A DNA stretch of 64,000 bases from Panacagrimonas sp963975245. GTDB lineage: Bacteria > Pseudomonadota > Gammaproteobacteria > Nevskiales > Nevskiaceae. The stretch spans positions 124,001 to 188,000 of the forward strand of contig CAXBFJ010000004.1 of NCBI GenBank assembly GCA_963975245.1, written 5' to 3'. This document shows positions 57,259 to 64,000 of the stretch, piece by piece; the stretch's first letter is position 1; every line of letters begins with the position of its first letter. The translations under genes were made by a program, and so were the position numbers. The notes beneath the pieces are model-generated. The model was not told the origin of the DNA, made no database searches, and saw nothing but the letters and a program-made list of their open reading frames with translations.

Positions 57259-58336
57259 GCTCAATCCGTTTCTCAAGTTGTTCGCAGCGCTGGATGAGTT
57301 CAGCTTCGTCGGACGCGGTCACTGTCACGTGTCCGACTTTGCGTTTGGGTTTGGGCGTCTTGCCGTAATCATGCAGATGCGCACCTGGCACGGCGACGAT
57401 CTGCTGTGTTTCGATGGCATCGCCAATCAGGTTGTACATGCGCGATGCGCCCCGCAATGCGGTCGAACCCAGCGGCAGGCCCGCAATGGCGCGCAAATGA
57501 TTTTCAAATTGCGACGTTTCCGCACCTTCAATAGTCCAGTGGCCTGAGTTGTGAACGCGCGGTGCAATCTCGTTTGCCAGTAGTTCGCCATCGGCCACAA
57601 AGAATTCGAACGCGAGCACGCCGACATAGTTCAGGTGATCGGCCACCTTGCGGGCGTGGGCTTCGGCCTGCGCCTGCAGCGGATCATTTGCACGCGGGGT
57701 AGACACTCTCAGGATGCCATCGCGATGAACATTCTCCACCACAGGATAAAACGCCATCTCGCCGCTGGCGGATCGAACCGAGATGCAGGAGATTTCGCGC
57801 TGGAATTTCACGAAAGCCTCCATGATCAGAGCTTGACCGGAGAGCCTGTCCCAGGCCTGGTCCAGATCCTGCTCTGAACGCAGTACGGCCTGGCCCTTGC
57901 CGTCATAACCCATGCGCCGCGTCTTGAGCACCGCTGGAAGCCCGACATTCTTGGCTGCAATATTCAGTGCCTCCCGCGCGGCGACCGGCATGTAGCGCGG
58001 CACCGGGATGTTCAGTTTGTCGAACATCCTTTTTTCATCAAGGCGATCCTGCCCCGCCAGCAAGGCGTTCGGCGCGGGGAACATTGGCACGTGCTGCGAA
58101 ACATAATTTGCCGCCTGTGCGGGTACGTTCTCAAATTCAAACGTAGCCACGTCGCAGTTCGCACAGAATTTTTCCAGTGCGTTGTCATCGTTGTACGCGG
58201 CGCGCTGATGATCTCCCAGCGCGGCAGCACAGGCCTCTTCAGCCGGATCAAGGAAGACAAACGACAAGCCCAGCGGATAGCCCGACAACGCCAGCATCCG
58301 GCCCAGCTGGCCGGCTCCGAGAATCCCGATACGCAT
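57248..58336 (-). CDS. purK: 5-(carboxyamino)imidazole ribonucleotide synthase
   Basis: A 362-residue ATP-grasp enzyme carboxylating AIR to N5-CAIR with bicarbonate. Motifs: MRIGILGAGQLGRMLALSGYPLG, VATFEFENVPAQA, KTRRMGYDGKGQAVL, and NEIAPRVHNSGHWTIEGAETSQFENHLRAI. Normal length. Its start overlaps the purE stop by 1 bp. Confidence 0.97.
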   Translation of the reverse strand: MRIGILGAGQLGRMLALSGYPLGLSFVFLDPAEEACAAALGDHQRAAYNDDNALEKFCANCDVATFEFENVPAQAANYVSQHVPMFPAPNALLAGQDRLDEKRMFDKLNIPVPRYMPVAAREALNIAAKNVGLPAVLKTRRMGYDGKGQAVLRSEQDLDQAWDRLSGQALIMEAFVKFQREISCISVRSASGEMAFYPVVENVHRDGILRVSTPRANDPLQAQAEAHARKVADHLNYVGVLAFEFFVADGELLANEIAPRVHNSGHWTIEGAETSQFENHLRAIAGLPLGSTALRGASRMYNLIGDAIETQQIVAVPGAHLHDYGKTPKPKRKVGHVTVTASDEAELIQRCEQLEKRIEHEH

Positions 58337-58851
58337 CAGAGGGTCAGCGGTTCGTCAGCCAGCACTTTCTGTGTCTGTGCGGCGCGCCACTCGTCCAGTC
58401 TGCGGGCCAGTCTTGCGTCCTGCGTGGCCAGCACGGCGGCGGCGAGCAATGCGGCGTTGATGGCACCGGCGCGGCCGATCGCCAGTGTGCCCACCGGGAT
58501 GCCGGCCGGCATCTGCGCAATGGATAGCAGCGAATCCATGCCGCTGAGTGCCTTGCTCTGGACCGGCACGCCAAAAACCGGAAGCCGCGTCTTGGCCGCG
58601 CACATGCCCGGCAGGTGCGCGGCGCCACCGGCACCGGCGATGATCACTTTCACGCCGCGCCCGACTGCCTGCTCGGAATATTCAAACAGCAGATCCGGCG
58701 TGCGGTGCGCAGAAACGACGCGGCATTCATGCGCAATCTTCAGATCGGTCAGGGTTTGCGCCGCATTGGCCATGGTTTCCCAATCGGATCGGGACCCCAT
58801 GATGATGCCAACCAGCGGCTTCGCTTTTGATTTTATTGCAGTGCGGGCCAT
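58336..58851 (-). CDS. purE: N5-carboxyaminoimidazole ribonucleotide mutase
   Basis: A 171-residue class I PurE that moves the carboxyl of N5-CAIR to give CAIR in purine synthesis. GIIMGSRSDWETM, VSAHRTPDLLFEYS, GAGGAAHLPGM, PVFGVPVQSKALSGMDSLLSIAQMPAGIPVGTLAIG are all characteristic. It forms a two-gene purEK operon with 1-bp overlap. The start lies 104 bp from the sufT start, divergently. Confidence 0.97.
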   Translation of the reverse strand: MARTAIKSKAKPLVGIIMGSRSDWETMANAAQTLTDLKIAHECRVVSAHRTPDLLFEYSEQAVGRGVKVIIAGAGGAAHLPGMCAAKTRLPVFGVPVQSKALSGMDSLLSIAQMPAGIPVGTLAIGRAGAINAALLAAAVLATQDARLARRLDEWRAAQTQKVLADEPLTL

Positions 58852-58955
58852 CCGAGGCTCCGTTACTAAAGAGGAATTATGGCATCGACGCCGTGCGGAC
58901 GAAACGTGGCGGGTTTACCATGCACGTTCGTTCTCACCGGTTTGACTGTCAACGC

Positions 58956-59504
58956 ATGTCCTCCAGCCAAGAATCTGTGCGGCTGACCCGCGATGTTGTG
59001 GGCGTCCTGATCCCGCAAGGGACCAAGGTCGAATTGCCCGAAGGTGCCGAAGCGCAAATCACTCAAGCGCTTGGCGGTAGCTATACCGTGCTCGTGCAGG
59101 GCCACCTTTTCCGAATTGAGGGCAAGGACGGCGACAGCCTCGGAAAAGAGCCGCTGAAGGGCCCGGAAGTGCCGGCAGACGCCAGCGACGATGACATCGA
59201 GAAGGCCGTATGGTCACAGCTGCACACCTGCTATGACCCTGAAATCCCGGTGGATATCGTCGAACTGGGCTTGATCTACAAATGTGAGTTGGAACATCTG
59301 GGCGACGGAAACCGCCGTGCCAACGTCACCATGACCCTGACCGCACCTGGCTGCGGCATGGGCGATATTCTCGTCGCAGACGTGAAATCCAAGGTGTTGG
59401 CCGTGCCCAGCGTGACCGAAGCCGAAGTAGACCTGACCTTTGACCCGCCCTGGACCCGCGACATGATGTCCGAGGAAGCGCAGCTGCAAGTCGGCTTCAT
59501 GTAG
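58956..59504 (+). CDS. sufT: Fe-S cluster assembly protein SufT (MIP18-like)
   Basis: A 182-residue protein. The first third (LTRDVVGVLIPQGTKVELPEGAEAQITQALGGSYTV) is the SufT-specific extension; the rest is the DUF59/MIP18 domain with LHTCYDPEIPVDIVELGLIY and TLTAPGCGMGDILV, containing the conserved DPEIP and Cys. SufT helps Fe-S maturation. I chose the ATG at 58956 to match family length; an ATG at 58920 would add 12 residues. No other suf genes are in the window. Confidence 0.85.
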   Translation: MSSSQESVRLTRDVVGVLIPQGTKVELPEGAEAQITQALGGSYTVLVQGHLFRIEGKDGDSLGKEPLKGPEVPADASDDDIEKAVWSQLHTCYDPEIPVDIVELGLIYKCELEHLGDGNRRANVTMTLTAPGCGMGDILVADVKSKVLAVPSVTEAEVDLTFDPPWTRDMMSEEAQLQVGFM

Positions 59505-59615
59505 GCAAGTGCGCCTTCGCCGGCGCGTCGTGTTTCAATCCGGGATTCAATTGGAGTTCAATCGCGCTTCAGGCCACGACCTCATACTTTTGACACGTTG
59601 ATTTTGGAGACTCCC

Positions 59616-60227
59616 ATGCGCCGTCTGCTGCCGCTTCTCACCGCCTCGATTGCTGCCATGCTGGCGGCCTGCGTCACCATCAACGTCTATTTTCCGGCGG
59701 CAGCTGCGCAGGCCGCCGCGGACCGCGTTATTGATGAAGTCTGGGGCGGCAGCGCTGCGCCGGCTCCGGCCGCACCTCCCGCAGGTGAGACTTCCTCGTC
59801 ACAGACGCTGCCTGTTTTGCGAAATGTCGCTGCAAGCGCGCTGGATTTCCTTATTCCGGCTGCGCATGCGGCTGATCCTGACCTCGATATTTCCTCGCCT
59901 TCCATCAAGCAGCTGACCAGCAGCATGGAATCCCGCTTTCCCGATCTGGTGCCCTATCTGGAAAGCGGCGCGATCGGCATTGGCATCAACGGCTTCATCG
60001 AAACCCGGGATGCGAGCCTGATTCCCCTGCCCAAGCGCAATGCGGTGCGGACTTTGCTGGCCAACGAGAACGCCGATCGCAGCGCGCTCTACCGCGAGAT
60101 TGCCCAAGCCAATGGCAAGGCCGAGTGGGAAACCCAGATTCGCGAAGTGTTTGCCAAGCGCTGGATCGCCCGGGCCAAATCCGGCTGGTACGTGCAAACC
60201 TCCGCGGATAGCTGGAAGCGCAAGTAA
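59616..60227 (+). CDS. DUF1318 (YdbL-like) lipoprotein
   Basis: A 203-residue protein. MRRLLPLLTASIAAMLAACVTINVYFP shows a lipobox (LAAC) directly followed by the VTINVYFP motif that marks the YnbE/YdbL-type lipoproteins. YdbL-like domain residues include GINGFIETRDASLIP and IAQANGKAEWETQIREVFAKRWI. A linker with DLDISSPSIKQL sits in the middle. The pairing with YdbH/YnbE (outer-membrane lipid transport) in enteric bacteria is known, but those partners are not here. Confidence 0.85.
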   Translation: MRRLLPLLTASIAAMLAACVTINVYFPAAAAQAAADRVIDEVWGGSAAPAPAAPPAGETSSSQTLPVLRNVAASALDFLIPAAHAADPDLDISSPSIKQLTSSMESRFPDLVPYLESGAIGIGINGFIETRDASLIPLPKRNAVRTLLANENADRSALYREIAQANGKAEWETQIREVFAKRWIARAKSGWYVQTSADSWKRK

Positions 60228-60350
60228 GGCGCACTTGCAGGCCGGATAAGCGCCGCCGCGCGGGGTCGCCCGAATCGAAAGTTGTCGACAGCCGCGTTAG
60301 GCTCTGGATTCTGATTTCCAACCCTAACGCGCTGTGCGCTGTCGATCGCC

Positions 60351-61337
60351 ATGCTCAATCCCCTCGCCCGTTATCCTGAAGTCCAGCAAGCCTCCGGCCG
60401 CAGCATGCTGCCGATCACCCTGATTGGCGGTTTCCTTGGTGCCGGCAAGACCACCCTGCTCAACAGTTTGCTGTCGCAAGGTGATGGCCGCCGTCTGGCC
60501 GTGCTGGTCAATGATTTTGGCGCCCTCAACATCGATGCCAAGCTGGTGGTCAATGTCGAAGGCGGCAAGATGGAACTCGCTAACGGCTGCATCTGCTGCG
60601 ACATCCGCGATGATCTCGTCGCCGGAATCGAAACCCTGCTCGCCTCCGAGCCTGCGCCGGAACAGCTGGTCATTGAAACCAGCGGCGTCTCTGACCCGAT
60701 GAACATCGTTTGCACCTTCAATACCTCGAAAGTGCGTCGCAGTGTCTTTCTGGAAAACGTCATCACCGTGGTCGATGCCCTGCATGCCCTGGATGCGCGC
60801 GACGCAGAATGGAATGCCCTGTTCGAACGTCAGATTCGCGGCGCTTACATGATCGTGCTCAACCGCACCAAACTCGCCGGCGAAGAACAGACGCAGAAAG
60901 TGCGCGAGCTCATCAGCGAATTGATGCCGACCGCGGCTGTTTTTGAAACCGAGGACGGCACGGTGCCGCTGGGCGTATTGCTCGGTGACTCGCGCATTGG
61001 CCAATCCACCTTCCGACCCGAACCGACGATGTACGCGGGCTCGCACCCGTTTGAATCCATGGTCTTCAAGACCGAGAAACCGATACGCCGCGTCGACTTC
61101 GTGAAACTCATGAGAGAACTCGTGGAGGTCACCTACCGGGTGAAAGGCTTCATCAATTTCCGCAACTACCCGCTGACCACCTTGTACCAGAAGGTCGGCA
61201 ATTTCGAATCCTATGTGGACGGCGGAAGCTGGGGCGTCACCACGCCGATGACCGAACTCGTCCTGATTGGGGTCAAGAAAAATTTTGACCCGCAGAAGAT
61301 CACCGAAGCGCTCGAAGCTTGCTGCGCTGATTCCTAG
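60351..61337 (+). CDS. CobW-family GTPase (metal chaperone)
   Basis: A 328-residue P-loop GTPase: Walker A GGFLGAGKTT (26-35), the metal-binding CxCC motif at Cys80-Cys83 (CICC), and GTPase motifs ETSGVSDP and LNRTKLAG. COG0523 proteins insert zinc, cobalt or other metals into client enzymes; the client cannot be told from sequence. The C-terminal CobW domain includes FRNYPLTTLY. It starts at ATG 60351; an internal ATG at 60405 exists. Confidence 0.85.
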   Translation: MLNPLARYPEVQQASGRSMLPITLIGGFLGAGKTTLLNSLLSQGDGRRLAVLVNDFGALNIDAKLVVNVEGGKMELANGCICCDIRDDLVAGIETLLASEPAPEQLVIETSGVSDPMNIVCTFNTSKVRRSVFLENVITVVDALHALDARDAEWNALFERQIRGAYMIVLNRTKLAGEEQTQKVRELISELMPTAAVFETEDGTVPLGVLLGDSRIGQSTFRPEPTMYAGSHPFESMVFKTEKPIRRVDFVKLMRELVEVTYRVKGFINFRNYPLTTLYQKVGNFESYVDGGSWGVTTPMTELVLIGVKKNFDPQKITEALEACCADS

Positions 61338-61433
61338 CAGAACCTGCCTGAGCATTGGCCGCCGATGCTGGATCGATCTTCCTCGCGACCGGGATAGACT
61401 GAGCTTTCAGCCAAGCCAGGGAAAGATCCGGAC

Positions 61434-62354
61434 ATGAGCAATGAGAACGCCGAAGTTGTATCGAACTGCCGCGAGTCTTCGAGTTGCGGCGCCATAGAAA
61501 CCATCATCGAGCCACACGAGAAGGACCTCGGCGGTTTCTCGGTTCGGCGCGTGCTCCCAACCATCGGGCGTAAATCGCTCGGGCCATGGGTGTTCTTTGA
61601 CCAAATGGGGCCGGCGGAATTTCCCGCTGGCCCCGGCATCAACGTGCGGCCTCACCCTCACGTCAATCTGGCCACGGTGACCTATCTTTTTGAGGGCGAG
61701 ATCCTGCACCGCGATTCGCTTGGCAGTGTCCAGGCCATCGTTCCCGGAGATATCAACCTGATGGTCGCGGGCCGGGGCATTGTGCATTCGGAACGTGAGC
61801 GTGAGCAGCGCAGGCAAAGTCCACGACGGCTGCACGGCCTGCAACTGTGGATGGCATTGCCGCAAGACGACGAAGAAACTGAGCCTGAGTTTCATCATTA
61901 TCCGTCGGCTGATATTCCGGCAGCGGAAGTCGACGGCGTAAAACTTCGGGTGATGATCGGCCAGGCCTACGGCCTCACCTCTCCGGTGAAGACTTTCTTC
62001 AAGACGCTTTATGTCGAGGCGCTGCTTGAAGCCGGGCAGACGTTGCAGTTGCCCGATGGGGCGGAAGAACGCGCGGTTTATGTTGCCGAGGGCGAACTCA
62101 GCGCGCAGGGCAGCACCATTGCACAACACGCCATGGCTGTTTTCGCTGATGAGCGCGGCGTGAGCATCACGGCCAGCAAGGCGTCACGTATCGCCATTAT
62201 CGGCGGCGAGAAGATTGGCAAGCGTTTCATGGAGTGGAATTTTGTTTCCAGCAGCAGGGAAAGAATCGAACAGGCCAAGCGCGACTGGCGTGAAGGACGA
62301 TTTCCGAAAGTACCTGGTGACGAAGATGAGTTTATTCCGCTTCCAGGGAGCTGA
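61434..62354 (+). CDS. Pirin family protein
   Basis: A 306-residue bicupin. The N-terminal cupin has RPHPHVNLATVTYLFEG (metal histidines) and GRGIVHSERE with the third His and Glu, so the iron site is complete. The region GLQLWMALP and the C-terminal cupin (QTLQLPDGAEERAVYVAEG) are as expected. Pirins have been described as quercetinases or redox-sensing regulators; no function can be fixed here. Confidence 0.93.
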   Translation: MSNENAEVVSNCRESSSCGAIETIIEPHEKDLGGFSVRRVLPTIGRKSLGPWVFFDQMGPAEFPAGPGINVRPHPHVNLATVTYLFEGEILHRDSLGSVQAIVPGDINLMVAGRGIVHSEREREQRRQSPRRLHGLQLWMALPQDDEETEPEFHHYPSADIPAAEVDGVKLRVMIGQAYGLTSPVKTFFKTLYVEALLEAGQTLQLPDGAEERAVYVAEGELSAQGSTIAQHAMAVFADERGVSITASKASRIAIIGGEKIGKRFMEWNFVSSSRERIEQAKRDWREGRFPKVPGDEDEFIPLPGS

Positions 62355-62430
62355 GGCCATGGCGAGCGCGGCGCACTATTCGGTACCCATCTGCTGATCG
62401 CAGAATCCTGAATGACCACGGAGATCAAAC

Positions 62431-63585
62431 TTGTCCATCGAACCATTTCATATCCAGATTTCAGATGAGGTTCTGATCGACCTGCGGGAGCGGCTCGCCC
62501 GCACCCGTTGGCCCGACGACTTTGCCAACGATGATTGGCGCTATGGCACCAACACCGCATACCTGAAAACGCTCTGCCGGTATTGGGAGAAAGAGTTTGA
62601 CTGGGCGGCCGTGCAGCACGAGATCAATCAGTACTCGCACTTCAAGACAGAAGTGGAAGGCAACCCGATCCACTTCATTCACGAACGCGGCAAAGGGCCC
62701 AATCCCAAGCCCTTGATCCTCAGTCACGGCTGGCCGTGGACGTTCTGGGATTTCAAGAAAGTGATTCGCCCGCTGACGGACCCGGTGGCTTTTGGCGGCA
62801 AGGCCGAAGACGCCTTTGACGTGGTGATTCCCTCGCTTCCCGGCTACGGTTTTTCGACGCCGCTGCGGCAGCCCGGTATCAATTTCTGGCGCACCGCGGA
62901 CATGTGGGTAGACCTGATGGAGCAGCTTGGCTATCCCCGGTTCTACGCACACGGTAACGATTGGGGCGCCATTTTGACTTCGCAACTCGGGCACAAGCAC
63001 GCTGATCGGGTGCTGGGTATTCACCTGACCTTGCCCACGCCCTTGACCGTACTGACAGGCAAGTGGCCGGCCGATTCCGAGTTTGATGAAGACCCGGACA
63101 AGCTGGCCAAGAACCAACATTTCTTTGGCGCAGAGAGTGGCTACTCCGCCATACAGGGCACCAAGCCTCAGACACTGACCCATGGCATCAATGATTCTCC
63201 CGCTGGCTTATGCTCCTGGTTGCTGGAAAAACGTCGCACCTGGAGCCACTGCAATGGTGACGTCGAATCCCGCTTCAGCAAGGATGAGCTATGTGCCGTG
63301 ATGACGCTTTACTGGGCGACACAGAGCTTTGGAACCTCGGCGCGTTATTACTACGAGTGCGCACACAATCCCTGGAAGCCCTCGCACGACCGCGAGCCCA
63401 CCGTCGAAGCACCCACCGCACTGTGCATGTTCGACAACGAAGTGTTCGCCATGCCGCGACGCTGGTGTGAACGAAATTACAATCTCAAGCAGTGGACGGA
63501 GCACGCATCGGGCGGGCACTTCGCGCCGATGGAAGAACCAGAGGTTCTGGTGGCCGATATCCAGAAGTTTTTCCGCACGCTATAA
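62431..63585 (+). CDS. Epoxide hydrolase, microsomal (EHN) type
   Basis: A 384-residue alpha/beta hydrolase. The N-terminal EHN meander (residues 1-90, e.g. LRERLARTRWPDDF) is followed by the oxyanion HGWP (99-102), the nucleophile Asp177 in HGNDWGA (usually GGDWG), a cap tyrosine region, and the catalytic His near residue 366 in ASGGHFAPMEEPE. It opens epoxides to diols, which fits alkene or lipid-epoxide use. A TTG start with GGAG 7 nt upstream is used. It is convergent with the last gene. Confidence 0.93.
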   Translation: MSIEPFHIQISDEVLIDLRERLARTRWPDDFANDDWRYGTNTAYLKTLCRYWEKEFDWAAVQHEINQYSHFKTEVEGNPIHFIHERGKGPNPKPLILSHGWPWTFWDFKKVIRPLTDPVAFGGKAEDAFDVVIPSLPGYGFSTPLRQPGINFWRTADMWVDLMEQLGYPRFYAHGNDWGAILTSQLGHKHADRVLGIHLTLPTPLTVLTGKWPADSEFDEDPDKLAKNQHFFGAESGYSAIQGTKPQTLTHGINDSPAGLCSWLLEKRRTWSHCNGDVESRFSKDELCAVMTLYWATQSFGTSARYYYECAHNPWKPSHDREPTVEAPTALCMFDNEVFAMPRRWCERNYNLKQWTEHASGGHFAPMEEPEVLVADIQKFFRTL

Positions 63586-63617
63586 CGCGGTTTCTGACGC
63601 CATCTGAATGGCTTGTA

Positions 63618-64000
63618 TCAATAGAGAACCACACAACGCACCTCGATACTCTGGCGGTCCGGCGCGTCCGCCGGAGTAGCCGGGTCCATGAACGCGCTGT
63701 GAAAGCTGAAAGTACTGGGCGCCGCCGGATCACTGCCATCACTGAATTGACCTTTTGATCGGGCCAGTGGCCCGGCTGAGTCCCACTGCTTGATCAGCAG
63801 AGCTTCGTCGCGAGTCATGGCAGGGTAGTAGTACCAACGATGCCGATCGGCGTGCTTGGCGAAGTAGTTTTCGCCAATTCGGTCCTGATAGTAAATCTCG
63901 AAAACAACCAGATCTTCGCTATGAACGGTCTGGCTGTCACACAGTGCAAGCGGATGACTCGCCACCGGCTCGGTGGATATGTTGCGCCAGACATTGATGA
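63618..64000 (-). CDS. CmcJ/NvfI-like oxidoreductase, C-terminal part (runs off the window)
   Basis: The frame is open from the right edge to the stop at 63618, about 127 residues. Motifs INVWRNISTEPVASHPLALCD, WYYYPAMTRDEALLIKQWDS and SFHSAFMDPATPADAPDRQSIEVR match the C-terminal part of the CmcJ/NvfI family (non-heme iron, 2-oxoglutarate-type or methyltransferase-labelled enzymes). The N-terminal half and its function are not visible. Confidence 0.8.
   Translation of the reverse strand, partial: INVWRNISTEPVASHPLALCDSQTVHSEDLVVFEIYYQDRIGENYFAKHADRHRWYYYPAMTRDEALLIKQWDSAGPLARSKGQFSDGSDPAAPSTFSFHSAFMDPATPADAPDRQSIEVRCVVLY

Overview
The window looks like chromosome from a GC-rich gammaproteobacterium. 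The gene blocks support this: mrcA divergent from pilMNOPQ, followed by aroK-aroB-dgt and gltBD; ampD-ampE; and tsaD/rpsU/yqeY/dnaG/rpoD. An AlkB-rubredoxin alkane hydroxylase, a microsomal-type epoxide hydrolase, a short-chain fatty acid transporter and a CmcJ-like oxidoreductase suggest a hydrocarbon- or lipid-using relative of the Nevskiales/Xanthomonadales side of the class. That placement is inference from gene content only.

Layout. 1-4.5 kb: a truncated trhO, tRNA-Arg(CCG), an anchored metallo-hydrolase, a small helical protein with an AtoE-type transporter, and a GH5 lipoprotein. 4.6-14.6 kb: gltD, gltB, a RAYT-like protein without its HUH motif, dgt, aroB, aroK. 14.8-23.1 kb: pilQPONM divergent from mrcA and a coupled conserved gene. 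23.1-31.7 kb: gltA, zinc-free L31, a 63-residue membrane protein, EcsC, NRDE/TANGO2, DUF2007, folM, uppP, rfbB. 31.8-39.8 kb: an M16 peptidase, ampDE, then B12 genes (btuF, pduO-type adenosyltransferase, and btuB under a cobalamin riboswitch). 39.8-51.1 kb: the tsaD/rpsU/yqeY/dnaG/rpoD macromolecular-synthesis locus, interrupted by an alkB-araC pair and followed by a 2.7-kb segment bounded by a duplicated rpoD 3' end. 51.1-64 kb: a lytic transglycosylase with a putative c-di-GMP-binding MshEN domain, DUF4239, an exported YyaL-like thioredoxin protein, an orphan ParA, an MBL hydrolase, purK-purE, sufT, a DUF1318 lipoprotein, a CobW GTPase, pirin, epoxide hydrolase, and the end of a CmcJ-like gene.

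Most of the window is housekeeping. The points that deserve follow-up are: (i) the MshEN-transmembrane-lytic transglycosylase fusion at 51.1-52.2 kb, which would put cell-wall cleavage under direct second-messenger control; (ii) the 49-bp direct repeat of the rpoD 3' end and stop codon around a 2.7-kb lipoprotein cassette; (iii) a DnaG primase in which every zinc-ligand position of the CHC2 finger is replaced, in the same chromosome as cysteine-free L31; (iv) alkB-araC placed inside the rpsU-dnaG-rpoD locus, with tandem 21-bp operator-like repeats between the two genes; and (v) the HUH-less transposase relative between dgt and gltB.
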